In this document: one piece after another, positions 1 through 9,153 of the stretch
How positions within the stretch are numbered: position 1 is the first letter of the stretch
How the letters are laid out: each line of letters opens with the position of its first letter
Assembly (NCBI GenBank): GCA_049999725.1
Contig: JBNGIS010032419.1
Location: 1 to 43,017, forward strand
Direction of reading: 5' to 3'
Source: Haplomitrium mnioides
Lineage: Eukaryota; Marchantiophyta; Haplomitriopsida; Calobryales
DNA length: 43,017 bases
Program-made: the position numbers and the translations under genes
Notes under the pieces: model-generated
Told to the model about the DNA's origin: nothing
What the model saw: the letters and a program-made list of their open reading frames with translations, nothing else
The model's database searches: none

Positions 1-558
1 TCGTCAAACAGTCTTTAGAAGGCCGAAGTGGTTTCAGACTCTAGTGAAGCCCGTCAATGCCTGGGGGAACGGAGCGTCCCCCAATCCCTGGTGTCATCGC
101 TACTTTACGAGGGTCATTGCATTCTCTTTGCTTCTCCTAATCTCTTGCTTCTGGCATGTTGGGGCGCCTTCTATTCCTCTCACTATTACTCGTGGCTGTT
201 GTCTTGAAAGTAATGTTGGAGCTCCTTGGCTTACATGAAGCCCCTCTCTTCTGGCGCTGAATTGTTGATCTTGTCTTGTTCCCTTGATCTTCCTCACCCG
301 AACCTACCTCTTTCTCCTCTTCTGAGATCACTCTACCTTCCACCTCCTTGCGAATACCTTTGGCAAGTATCCCTTCCTTCCTCGTCTTGGTCTCAATTCC
401 ACTCTTTGGATCGGATAATTAGTTAACCCGCTCTTACTTACTGATATTAGATGTTCCACTGCTTCTGGAGTATCTTAACACTTAAGAGTGGAGAAATTTG
501 CCCCTGGTGCTTTCGATTTCTAGGAATCTTCAATAGCACCTCATGTCATTGACCGACA
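1..558 (-). repeat. 3' LTR of element A (partial)
   Basis: This is a direct repeat of the right-hand part of the 5' LTR. Position 5 pairs with 8450, and 558 pairs with 9153. On the element strand the LTR begins TGTCGGTCAATGACATG here and TGTCAACCGATGACATG in the other copy, which sets the LTR edge at 558/9153. The rest of this LTR lies left of the window. It lacks the 8608-8752 tandem insertion. Open frames seen here are not genes. Confidence 0.88.
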
Positions 559-733
559 TAACTCCTCTTTTAGTATGAAGCGTCCCCGCAAATACCTGTC
601 CTCCGTTTCCACTCTATTGGTTGCTTAATTTGATGTGGCCACTGTCTAGCTAGATGCAAAATTCCCGAATTGAAATTACAACCTCTCAACACACTCACAC
701 ACCCACCCCCCTCGATATCGCATCCGAACTTCC
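559..733 (-). other. Polypurine tract and 3' untranslated region of element A
   Basis: Bases 561-572 read as AAAAGAGGAG-type purines on the element strand, two bases outside the LTR edge. This is where plus-strand DNA priming occurs in LTR elements. The rest, up to the pol C-terminus at about 734, is non-coding. It contains a short CA-rich run near 690-705. Confidence 0.6.
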
Positions 734-1865
734 TTAGCAGGTCAACTTCGGACCCCCTCCATCCTCTTCCTTGTTAACATATCTCTTGAGGCAATCGTAG
801 TGTACTTTATTTGTGAGTCTTTCCCCCTCTAATGTTTCCAGCTTCGCGGACCCGTTACGATGCAGCTTCCATAAGACAAAGGGTCCCATCCACCTTGTGT
901 GCAATTTTCCTAGAAAATGTATAAATTGGCTATCGTACAACAACACTAAATCTCCTTCACAAATGTCCATTGGCTTTAGTCCTTTATTGTATTGCTTCTT
1001 CTACAATTTTTGGTGGTGTTCCAATTGCCTGTAAGCTTGCTCCCGGGTTTCCTCTAATCCTTCCAATTGATAGAACCTTTCCCTTCTACTCTGATCTTCC
1101 GCCATTCTCTCTTCCTCCAAAAGTCTTTTGGTTGGTACTTCATACTCCACTGGTACTATTGTGTGTTGTCTGAAGACCAAGAAATAAGGACAGTGGTCGG
1201 TGGTCATCATGTAGGCCAAGTTATACGCGTGTGTCGCTGTCAGTAGCTTAAGATCCTAGTCGGCTTTGTTTGTTGCCACTGTCTTGCTAAGGATCTTGCC
1301 CATGATCTCGTTCGCCCTCTCGGTCAACCAGTTTGCATTTGGATGATAAGTTGTGGTGCAGCAATGCTTGATCAGGTACCTCAATGTCAAGTCCTTGATT
1401 ACTTGATTGATGAAATGTGTGCCCTGGTCACTAACCAGCTCTATTGGTGACCCAAATTTGCAAAAAATCTACTCATATAGGAAGGCTGCCACTATTTTTG
1501 CATCGTCCCTTCGGGTGGCTCTAGCCTCAACCCACTTGGTGGCATAATTGGTGGTTAGCATAATGTACCTGTTCCCTCGTCGGGTTGATGGTGCGATCGG
1601 GTCGATAAAATCTATGCCCCATTTCTCAAATGGTGCCAGCGGGATGATCAGAACCAATGGGTGATGCTGATTGGCCGTTGGTTTTCCCATCCTTTGACAT
1701 GCATCGCATCTCTTCACATAGAAGTGCACATCCTTGTGCAGTGTTGGCCACTAGTACCTTGCATTCAACACTTTTCTTACTGTGGCATCTGTTGCCAAGT
1801 AGCCCCCCACTTCCTCTCCATGCAAAGCTTGCATTACCACTATGGCTTGATCTCGTTCCAAGCAC
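734..1865 (-). pseudogene. Integrase domain of element A pol (HHCC, DDE core, GPY/F), broken
   Basis: Read from 1865 down to 734, broken by several stops and frame changes. The zinc-binding region ends with CDACQRMGK. Its first His is lost: GG-H-LA reads GGYLA, with Tyr at 1799-1801. The following Tyr-Trp-Trp reads Y-stop-WP, with a TAG at 1751-1753. The catalytic core shows KWGIDFIDPIAP (first Asp), ELVSDQGTHF (second Asp), and a TERANE segment with the Glu. A GPY/F module follows (LHTRWMGPFV ... LKRYV), and no chromodomain comes after it. The domain would insert retrotransposon cDNA into chromosomes. The His-to-Tyr and Trp-to-stop changes mean it cannot act now. Confidence 0.88.
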
Positions 1866-2560
1866 CTTCTGATCATACTATCTAGACCTTGTTTATGCAA
1901 TACTCCTTTCACCAAGAGATATGGTTTCATTCTTTCGAGAAGTACTACCGCCTCCTCTCTACTGCTGCCTTGCGGAATTTGTGCTAACCGGAGAAATTCA
2001 ATGATGTCGGTATAATCCATTGGCTTCCCATTTTTTACTTGGAACAGATTCTCATGTGGGCAGACGTCATCCACCTCCTCCTTGTTGATTGACCCAGCCA
2101 CTCGAGAAAAGAAATCAGCATTGCTGTGTTTTTTTCCTGGTTTGATCCGCACTTCAAAATCAAACTCCTGTAGGAGAAGTACCCACCTGGCAATCCTACT
2201 TGTCACATTAAGCTTATTCACCAGGTACTTCAGGGCATTGTGATCCGTGTGAAAGATCACTTTATAGTGCAAGAGGTAATGCTTGAATTTCTTCAATGCA
2301 TAGATGATCCCCAAGGCCTCCCAATCGGTAGCAAAGTAATTTTCCTCAACATGGGCCAGCAACGTGCTGGCAAAGTAAATGGGATAGTCCTTGCCCTTCT
2401 CATCAGCCTGACTTAATACTGCCCCTATACAGAAGCCTGACACATTGATCATGACATGGAATTCCTTCCCCCAGCTCGAGGGCATGAGTATGGGGGCACT
2501 TGCAAGTCGCTTCTTCAGCTCATGGAAGCTTTCCAGTCTCTTGGGGGTGGCCTCAAAGGT
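1866..2560 (-). pseudogene. RNase H domain and H2C2 lead-in of element A pol
   Basis: This is the best preserved stretch of A, in one open frame covering 1751-2839. RNase H landmarks are FHVMINVSGFCIGAVLSQ near the start, FHTDHNALKYLVNK in the middle, and HSNADFFSR at the end. The first is the family F-x-V-x-x-D-A-S motif with its catalytic Asp changed to Asn (codon 2444-2446). A GAC/GAT to AAC/AAT transition explains that change. The remaining positions fit the Ty3/gypsy family well. A spacer leads into the integrase zinc region. RNase H would degrade the RNA strand of the RNA/DNA hybrid. The lost Asp argues that the domain was dead independently of the stops elsewhere. Confidence 0.88.
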
Positions 2561-3330
2561 ACTGCCCCCCTTTGCCATCTCTGTGAGGGGTAAGGCCACT
2601 AAGGCAAACTGATCGATGAATCTTCGATAGTAGCCCACACATCCAAGAAAGCCTTGCACCTCCTTCAGGTTGGTAGAGGATAACACCTTCATCCAGATTA
2701 TGATTTTTTCTAAGTCTACCTCAATGCCTTGATTGGAAATTTTGTGCCTGAGGAGTATCCCTTCTTTCACTTCAAAGAAGCACTTCCTTGGATGCATCTG
2801 CAGCCATATTTCTTGGCAACGTTGGAGAGTAAGCCTCATATCCCGCTCATGGTTGCAGATCTTTCTCTACACCACAAAGTCATTGATGAAGATTTCTATA
2901 AATTTCCTCAAGTAATCATGGAAGATGTTCATCATCAACCGCTGAAATGTTCTGGGTCCATTGCAAAGTCTGAAAGGCATTCTTTGGAAGGCAAACACCC
3001 CCCATTCCGTAGTGAACGCCATTTTTAACTAGTCCTCCTCTCGAATCCAGATCTGATTGTATCTCGAGTATCCATCCAAGAAGTTGTAGATCTCTTGCCC
3101 AACCACCAAATCTAGCACCCCATCTATGAAGGGTAAAGGGTAATGATCCTTTTTGGTTGCCTCATTCAATTTTCGGAAATCCTAACACACTCTGATTTTC
3201 CATTCCCCATCATGTCCGAGCTTGTTTGGCACTACTACCAAAGGTGACACCTATTCACTATTTAGAACTGGGTAAATGAAATTTGCTTCCAACAATTTAT
3301 CAATTTCCTCCTTTACCATCAAGGAAAATT
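2561..3330 (-). pseudogene. Reverse transcriptase domain of element A pol, catalytic YxDD altered
   Basis: Fragments read in order from 3330 down: EIDKLLEANFIYPVLNSE, then VSPLVVVPNKLG, LDGYSRYNQI, KMAFTTEWGVFAFQRMPF, and the thumb region GFLGCVGYYRRFIDQF. These are standard plant Ty3/gypsy RT blocks in the correct order. The active-site block reads FINDF at 2876-2890, where the family has Y/F-x-D-D, so the first Asp is Asn. In-frame stops stand where family members have Trp or Gln: after NSE, in VC-stop-DF, and in REED-stop-LK. LDGYSG has become LDGYSR. Most changes fit single C-to-T or G-to-A transitions. Confidence 0.9.
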
Positions 3331-4459
3331 GGGGGTTCATATGGTACTGACATTGTCTCACTGAAATCGCTGCGAGTTCGAGGTCGATATGATGTTCTCC
3401 CAGTTCTGTGGGGACTCCTTTCAGGTCCACATGACTCCAGGCAAAGGCATCGTTGAAATTTGTAAGGAGGTGGGTTAATGCTCGCTCTGTGGCTTCGAGT
3501 AAACCAGAGCTGATATGGAATTTTTGTCCCTCTTGGACAATCACTTGTTTGTGTTGTGTTTTGCGCACTAATCCCATCTCATTCCTCCATTGTGAACTGC
3601 CTTCATGCATCAACATTGCCAACCGCAACCCCCCTTTCTCCCGATGAAGTGCTTCAGATTTTTCTCTGTCTTTTGCCTCCACTCGATGAACCATTTTGGA
3701 CTTTTCTAGTTTTTTCGCTTGCACCCGATGAGGCACTTTGGACCTCTCCTTTCTTCCGGCCTCAGTGGCCTCATTGCTTGCAAAATCTTTGGTGGGCTCC
3801 CTCATGTTGGATTCTGCCTTTGTACACTTTGCCAGCTCTATCTGGTAGGTTGTCACCACTCCTTCTCCTGCCAAATCTTCCTCTATAGGTTTGCTAACGA
3901 TTTGGACCTAGTAGTGATACTATGATACCTCCTCCTCTTCTGACCACTTGCTATCATACTCCTCTTTTGCTTGTGTCTCTCCCATATGTGACACCGATCC
4001 ATAGTGAACCACTGTTTTTTCATGACCAAATACCAAGATCCAATTTCTCCAATTGTGTAGGACTCGGGCTCCATATAACCAAGGTCTTCCAATCAACACT
4101 AGGTACGGAGAGGCTCGAGTTGGGCACATTATGAGATAGTTTAACTTGAATTCTTTGCCTCCGATGAAAGTGGGTACTCAAAGTAGGGATCTTAAAGGTT
4201 TAACTTGAGACCTATCTACCAATCTCATAATTTGAGCAATAGGTTGGAATTCCCTGAATCCCAATTTGTAGGCAGTCACTTTGACCATGATGTTGACTCT
4301 TGCCCCTCTATCTACGGGGACCAGTGACAATGTACACCCCGCTATCTGAATGTCAATTTCTTCGCATACTAATTGCACATCCTTTTGAGCTCCTACTTGG
4401 GGCAATCTCCTCCTTCTCTTGGCTTCCATCAGCGATTTCTTTAGTTGTTGTTTGTACAA
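3331..4459 (-). pseudogene. Protease domain and PR-RT linker of element A
   Basis: The protease lies at about 3920-4400. The block IQIAGCTLSLVPVDRGARVN holds the aspartic protease site, and downstream YLVLIGRPWLYGAR matches the family's Y-x-I/V-L-L-G-R-P-W motif. The active triad reads D-R-G. Family members usually have D-S/T-G or, in related plant lineages, D-G-G. A GGA-to-AGA change from D-G-G would explain the Arg. A charged linker (3440-3870, rich in Lys and Glu) joins PR to the RT N-terminus near DLKGVPTELGEHHIDLEL. The enzyme would process the Gag-Pol precursor. It is interrupted by stops near 3880 and 4130-4178. Confidence 0.75.
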
Positions 4460-4472
4460 AAGTCGATTGGTT

Positions 4473-4868
4473 TCATTTCTCCTTCCTTGGCTGTAATCTT
4501 TGCCTCTCTAGATCTTTGGGCTCTTCTTGCTGCTTTTGGACCTTCTTCAAGGTCTCAATTGTTGCTTCCTCTTCTTCCAGTGCATCCAATGCCTCAAGCT
4601 GCTTTCTCACGTTGTCTTGCTGCTTGGGATAAAACCACTTTCGATTGTCCCGTTGGTAGTCCAAATCGCTACGCAATGAGGATCCTTGGGCTGCCCCCTT
4701 CTTAATTTTTTGCTCATTCTTCCGTTGGTTCTTTTTCTTGGACTCGGCTCCAGCGCGGGTTACCACCCTGTAGCAATTTTCGAGAGCTGAGGTCTCCCAT
4801 CCAGGCAGCTCATCTTCCTCCTCTTTCTTTTCATGCATGGCTGCCTCCCTCCTTTCCAATTTTACCAA
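4473..4868 (-). pseudogene. Charged linker between gag and protease of element A
   Basis: This is an open frame of about 130 codons, strongly enriched in Lys, Glu, Gln and Arg, with runs such as KKEEEDELPGWE and LDALEEEEATIETLKKVQK. It has no enzymatic motif. Its position between the gag zinc knuckles and the protease, on the same strand, makes it part of the Gag-Pol spacer of A. A coiled-coil-like heptad tendency is visible in the last third. Confidence 0.6.
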
Positions 4869-4869
4869 A

Positions 4870-6250
4870 CTAACTATTGGAGGTGGAGGAGGGTTTATGC
4901 ATGTGTTAGGGGCTACCTCAGTCCTTCAGTTGAGAGGGCTATCAACAACACATGCCCCTCCTTCTTGAATTAGCAGCACAATGCGGTTGGTTGGCCATAA
5001 CTGCTCTTCCGGAGCTCAAGACAATTTGAGGAAATGTGCCCAGGCTTGCCACAATTCCAACATACCATAATGGTTGTTCGAGATGGTTTAGTTGCAGCCT
5101 ACCCACTTCCTTGTCCCTCGCTCACTTCTGCAGGCCTGTCAAGCATGGTGCAAGGCCCCCCGCTGATCTAGTACACCGTTCTTGTGGCCTCTTCTAGCAC
5201 ATAATAGACTTCTTCCCTCATGAAGTCCGGTGCCTCTTCCCTCACATAATGGATAGCGTTGGTCTCTACAAGGTATTCTTGGGGAGAGTGGCCATGCTTG
5301 TTACACCTGATGCACCATACTCCCACTCGTCTAGTTGGGAGTAGGCAACCTTCCGGTTTGACCTCTGCCAAGAGGATGTTCATGGCTTCCATCTTGGCGC
5401 TTAACTCATCAATCTAATCCTTCCCCATTGGCTTTCTGCTAGGTTTGGGTACGGGTTTGCCTTTCTTTGATAGCCTCTTTTTGGTCTCTCTGCGATGATG
5501 GAATTCCCGATCCTTGGCCTGCTTCTTTTTCTTTTGCTCCTTCCTCTATTTCTTTTTTCAGGAAGCTCGGTCCTCCTCCGAGCTGCTGCTATCCAAAGCA
5601 CCCTCGCTCTCCGAAGTGGATGCGGAGCTCTTGTCTGTCTCTTCTCTGCTGCTTGAAGTGTCCAAAGACTCTTTGGACTCATACTTTGTTCTTGTTTTCC
5701 TTTGGGAGCTCGTGATCGCATCCTTGACATGGGATTGAGCCGCATTTACCGCCTCCTCCAGGGTCTGAAGGTTCGTCTGCCTCACCCAGGTCCTTATTCC
5801 TCTGGGTAGGGCTGCGAGGAACCACTCTATCAGCATTCCGTCGGTGGCTGGCGGATTCAGCTTCCGAGCTACTTTTTTGAATCTTTCTAGGGATCTTCTT
5901 ACGAATTCCTTTCTCTTCATTCTTAGTTGACCCATCTTGATTAATGCCTCCATCTCTTCTCCAATTCCTCATAATTCAGCCATTAATGTGGCCTTGAATA
6001 CTCCCCAATCCCTTTTAATATTGTCCGGCAAATCCTTGTACCAGGGTTGTGCCTCTCCCTTCAAAATCGTTGGCAAGATACCGATTTTCACATAGCTCTC
6101 CCCATTTGCCATTGCGGCATACTCTAGGTCATCTAGCTAGGCATCCAAGTCGTTCTTTGGTCAACCCTTGAAGGGCTTGTATTTGAATCAGACTCTCTGT
6201 TTTGAAAGAGGCACCGGGTTGGCCATTACAACACAAGGCAAAGCCAACTT
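4870..6250 (-). pseudogene. gag of element A, with two CCHC zinc knuckles, broken
   Basis: The capsid core reads from about 6250 downward: LDDLEYAAMANGESYVKIG, GEAQPWYKDLPDN, DWGVFKATLMAEL, then RKEFVRRSLERFKKVARKL and MLIEWFLAALPRGI. This is the standard retrotransposon gag pattern (G-x-A-x-x-W, then W-x-x-F, then a Phe/Leu-rich helix). In-frame stops interrupt it near 5969 and at two points around 6140-6170. Two zinc knuckles follow. One near 5290 reads CIRCNKHGHSPQEY, with its last Cys replaced by Tyr. The one at 5021-5062 reads CWNCGKPGHISSNC, a perfect C-x2-C-x4-H-x4-C. Gag packages element RNA into virus-like particles in the cytoplasm. Confidence 0.85.
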
Positions 6251-6411
6251 CACTCATAATTCGATACCCCTCTCCACTCTACTTTTGCTAGCCCCCAACA
6301 GGATGCTTGTTTCTTCTACCTTTCCACCCCTGTCCCGATACGACCTTGGGGTCTTGAGTACAAAAGATGATAACTTGGTCTCGGGTTGGTTTCAAGTTCT
6401 TGCAAACCTTT

Positions 6412-6429
6412 GCCCTCCTTCTAGCGCCA
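6412..6429 (-). promoter_or_regulatory. Primer binding site of element A
   Basis: On the element strand the sequence after the 5' LTR (5-base spacer) reads TGGCGCTAGAAGGAGGGC. TGG is the complement of the CCA tail of a tRNA. The TGGCGC start is common in Tat/Athila-type elements. I could not assign the exact tRNA. Confidence 0.65.
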
Positions 6430-6810
6430 AAAATGTATGTCAGCCCCTTCCTTCACGCCTCAAAGGTGCCACTTTGAAAGAAGAGAGTGACAGATTGGGC
6501 ATTAGGTTCTTTTATGAGATGGCCTCGGATCCAAATTATCTCTTTCAGGTCTTAAGGAATCCTCATTTCACCTTGCAGACTTTTCCATCTCTCCACACTC
6601 ACTTCAAAACCAATTCGCTCATTTGCACACACATCCGAAGTATAGCTTACTTACGAATCCAAAATATATTTCTGGACTTCGGGAATAGACGAAGTCTCCT
6701 TACTTACAAAATGGGCTCAAGGTTCTACATTTGAAACACAAAGGGGCAATGCCAACAGTTCTCTCTCCCCCTACGTGGTGCTTTCCTTGGCTCCTAACAG
6801 GCCGCAATTC

Positions 6811-6873
6811 TTGTTTACTCCGAATCCGAAGTACGTTTTGGGAAATCTGAAAAGAGACAAATCTATCTACCAC

Positions 6874-6915
<42 letters not shown>

Positions 6916-7114
6916 ACACTTCATCACGAGTCTTTTGATTCCGGGCAATCTCAATACCACAGGATCCGATGTTCCACAACAGACTTCTCCACTTATTCAC
7001 AATAGTTCCACACTCCTTCGTTCGCACTTTTGGTTTACTCTGAATCCGAAGTATATTTCAAGAAATTCGAAAAGAGACAAATCTATCATCCATAGAACAC
7101 ACACACACACACAC
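6811..7114. repeat. About 220-bp internal duplication with CA microsatellites in LTR A
   Basis: A block ending in a CA run occurs twice. The first copy starts near 6811 and ends with (AC)19 at 6875-6912. The second starts near 7031 and ends with a shorter AC run at 7097-7114. The shared text includes GAATCCGAAGTA and AAAAGAGACAAATCTATC. The period is about 220 bp. A weaker third echo of the same text lies near 6630-6680. Confidence 0.85.
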
Positions 7115-7884
7115 TCCATCTAGATAGTTTTTTCAACTTCCATCATTAGAAGCCCTAGATTTACTTCCTCAAGCTCGGAAGAGGTTTTCTTTAACTTCCA
7201 CCTCTAGAAGACAATCCTCTCAATTGTTGGCCAACCCACTCCACTCCGAACCTCCAGTGGATCTTTTCCCAGTGTGCAAACACTAATGCAGCCACTACTA
7301 TCTTGGCTCCACTTAAATGTTAAGACCATAAACGTACTCTGAGCGTTCTTGGGGTTGATGCTCCTGCACAAACAAACGTTGAGATGACCCCAAGATCCCC
7401 TCTTGGCTGCCTCTTCAAATTCAAGACCATAAGAATTCCCTTCTGCTTTAAGTGTCGATCCACTTTCGAATGCTGGTCCGCCTCTAGGAATTAGTAAACC
7501 TTGTATGCTTGAGCCCCTAGAGCTCATCGCCCAGCGATTCTCAGCGCCCCTCCAGTCCGCCTCTACCCATGTGGGCCCTCGCGTACGAGTCCATTTGCTG
7601 GAAGTAAAACGTCACTGGAATTCCCTCCTCTCTTCCTTGCTGCGTTTCTTCGTCAAGATAATTCCCCACACACATCCATATCAATCCCATTCCCATCAAA
7701 GCGAGCCAATCTATACCCCCTACGTACCCTTCCAAAGCATTTCTTGTTTCCCGCTTGTTTGACCATTTTTCTAGTTGGTAACAGTTTCTTGGTGCGATGA
7801 CACTTGTCAGTATGATCTGAAGTCTGATCCAAAGAAGGTATGGCATGTAAAGATCCAAAGGATAATCCAAAGAAGCAAGGCTCT

Positions 7885-7960
7885 GGCACAGATCCAAAGA
7901 GGTTGATCTAAAGAAGCTTGGCACAAATCCAAAGAGGCTGATCTAAAGAGGCTTGCTGAT
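7885..7960. repeat. About 36-bp tandem repeat in LTR A
   Basis: The unit GGCACA-GATCCAAAGAGG-TTGATCTAAAGA repeats at 7885 and 7920, with a partial third unit. Weaker TCCGAAGAGGT-type echoes continue to about 8170. It looks like replication-slippage expansion in non-coding LTR sequence. Confidence 0.7.
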
Positions 7961-8398
7961 GAAGGTAAGGTGGTTGCCGTCCCACAAGTCGGAATTGAAG
8001 AAGTAGCTGGAAGAAGATAATATTGATGTCGACCTGAAATAAGTATGGCCAATGTGGATCAGAAAAGAGGTGAGTCCGAAGAAGGTAAGGTCCGAAGAGG
8101 TCATGGCCAATGAAGCTGAGAATGATTGCTCCGAAGGAGAAAGGTTGGTGGAGATCCGAAGCTAATTTCTGAAGAGGTGTGGTGGCTGTAAATCCAAAGC
8201 AGATGAGCTCAAAGACGGTTAGGTCCACTGGTCAACTCCGAAGTTTGACCTTCTCTGATGGGCGTCGTCTGCTGCTGTTTTCAAAGGGGAAGTTGGACCA
8301 CAACATTTGACCAAAATATCAGACTAAGGATCCTGACTCTAAAGTTGACTTGACCCGATAGGACTCTGTGCGATGCATTCCTTTGGGGAGGATTCCAA

Positions 8399-8413
8399 CC
8401 CCCCCCCCCCCCC
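8399..8413. repeat. Homopolymer run of 15 C
   Basis: An uninterrupted C run lies inside LTR A. Its length may be inexact because such runs are error-prone in sequencing. The left LTR begins just downstream of the equivalent position, so it cannot be compared. Confidence 0.9.
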
Positions 8414-8607
8414 TTCTCCGCCGCTCTGATACTCTCTGCAAGATTTTGCCAAACAGTCTTTAGAAAGCCGAAGTGGATTCGGACCCTGGCGAAAACCGTC
8501 AATGCCTAGGGGAATGGAGCGTCCCCCCATCCTTGGTGTCATTGCTGCTTTACGAGGGTCGTTGCATCCTCCCAGCTTCTTCCAATCCCTTGCTTTTAGC
8601 GTGCTGG

Positions 8608-8752
8608 TCTAGCAATGAAGTTGAATGCAAAGTTTGCAATGGCCTTGTGAAAACAACACATGTTTTCATCACCAAAAGTATAGTAGAGTATGGAGTCTAG
8701 CAATGAAGTTGAGTGCAAGGTTCTGAATGGTGTTGTGAAAACAACACATGTT
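8608..8752. repeat. 88-bp tandem insertion present only in the 5' LTR of A
   Basis: A 57-bp segment starting TCTAGCAATGAAGTTGA occurs at 8608-8664 and again at 8696-8752, giving an 88-bp period with one full unit plus a partial. The equivalent place in the 3' LTR (about 160) has no insertion. It therefore arose after the two LTRs separated, or recombined in from another copy. Confidence 0.85.
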
Positions 8753-9153
8753 GGAGCGCCTTCCATTCCTCTCGCTATTGCTCTTGGCTGTTATCTCGAA
8801 AGTAATAGGGCTAGAGCCCCTTGCCTTACCTAAAGCCCATCTCTTCTGGCGCTGAATCGTTGATCCTGTCTCGTTCCCATGATCTTCCTCACTCGGAGCT
8901 ACCTCTTCCTCCTCTTCTGAGATCACTCTACCTTCCACCTCTTTACGAATACCTTTGGCAAGTATCCCTTCCTTCCTCGTCCTAGTCCCGATTCCGCTCT
9001 TCGGATCGAATAATTAGGCGACCCATTCTTACTTATTGATATAAGACGTTCCGCTGCTTCTAAAGTATCTTAACACCAAAGAGTGGAGAAACACGCTCTT
9101 GCTGCTTCCGATTTCTAGGAATCTTCAATAGCACCTCATGTCATCGGTTGACA

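Larger units (their letters stand above)
1..9153 (-). mobile_element. Element A: Tat/Athila-like Ty3/gypsy retrotransposon, 3' LTR cut by window edge
   Basis: The order on the minus strand is 5' LTR (6434-9153), primer site (6412-6429), gag, protease, RT, RNase H, integrase, polypurine tract, then 3' LTR (1-558, truncated by the window edge). The first 558 bases match 8446-9153 directly, apart from about 150 extra bases in the right copy. The pol order PR-RT-RH-IN defines Ty3/gypsy. Three traits point to the plant Tat/Athila clade: no chromodomain after the GPY/F module, a 2.7 kb LTR, and a primer site starting TGGCGC. That lineage call is inference. All frames carry stops, so the copy is dead. 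The two LTRs differ at about 15 of 117 compared bases, mostly transitions, so the insertion is old. It sits inside chromovirus B. Confidence 0.9.
6434..9153 (-). repeat. 5' LTR of element A (2720 bp, complete)
   Basis: Bounded by TG...CA ends: TGTATGTCAG at 6434 next to the primer site, and TTGACA ending at 9153. The part from 8446 to 9153 matches the left LTR at 1-558. It contains no supported gene. Its long open frames overlap low-complexity or duplicated sequence. Internal repeats are listed separately: two CA runs inside a 220-bp duplication, a 36-bp tandem, a C run, and an 88-bp tandem. The first five bases outside, AGCAA at 9154, would be one copy of the target-site duplication. The other copy is outside the window. 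Confidence 0.85.

Noticed and set aside
3453-3925. Plus-strand open frames over the PR-RT linker of A
   Set aside because: They are antisense shadows of the minus-strand Gag-Pol linker.
6168-6734. A 188-codon plus-strand open frame
   Set aside because: It is antisense to gag and the primer site of A and runs into the LTR, with no recognisable domain.
6700-7005. Open frames through the CA repeat with Thr-His or Val-Cys runs
   Set aside because: They are microsatellite translations inside an LTR.
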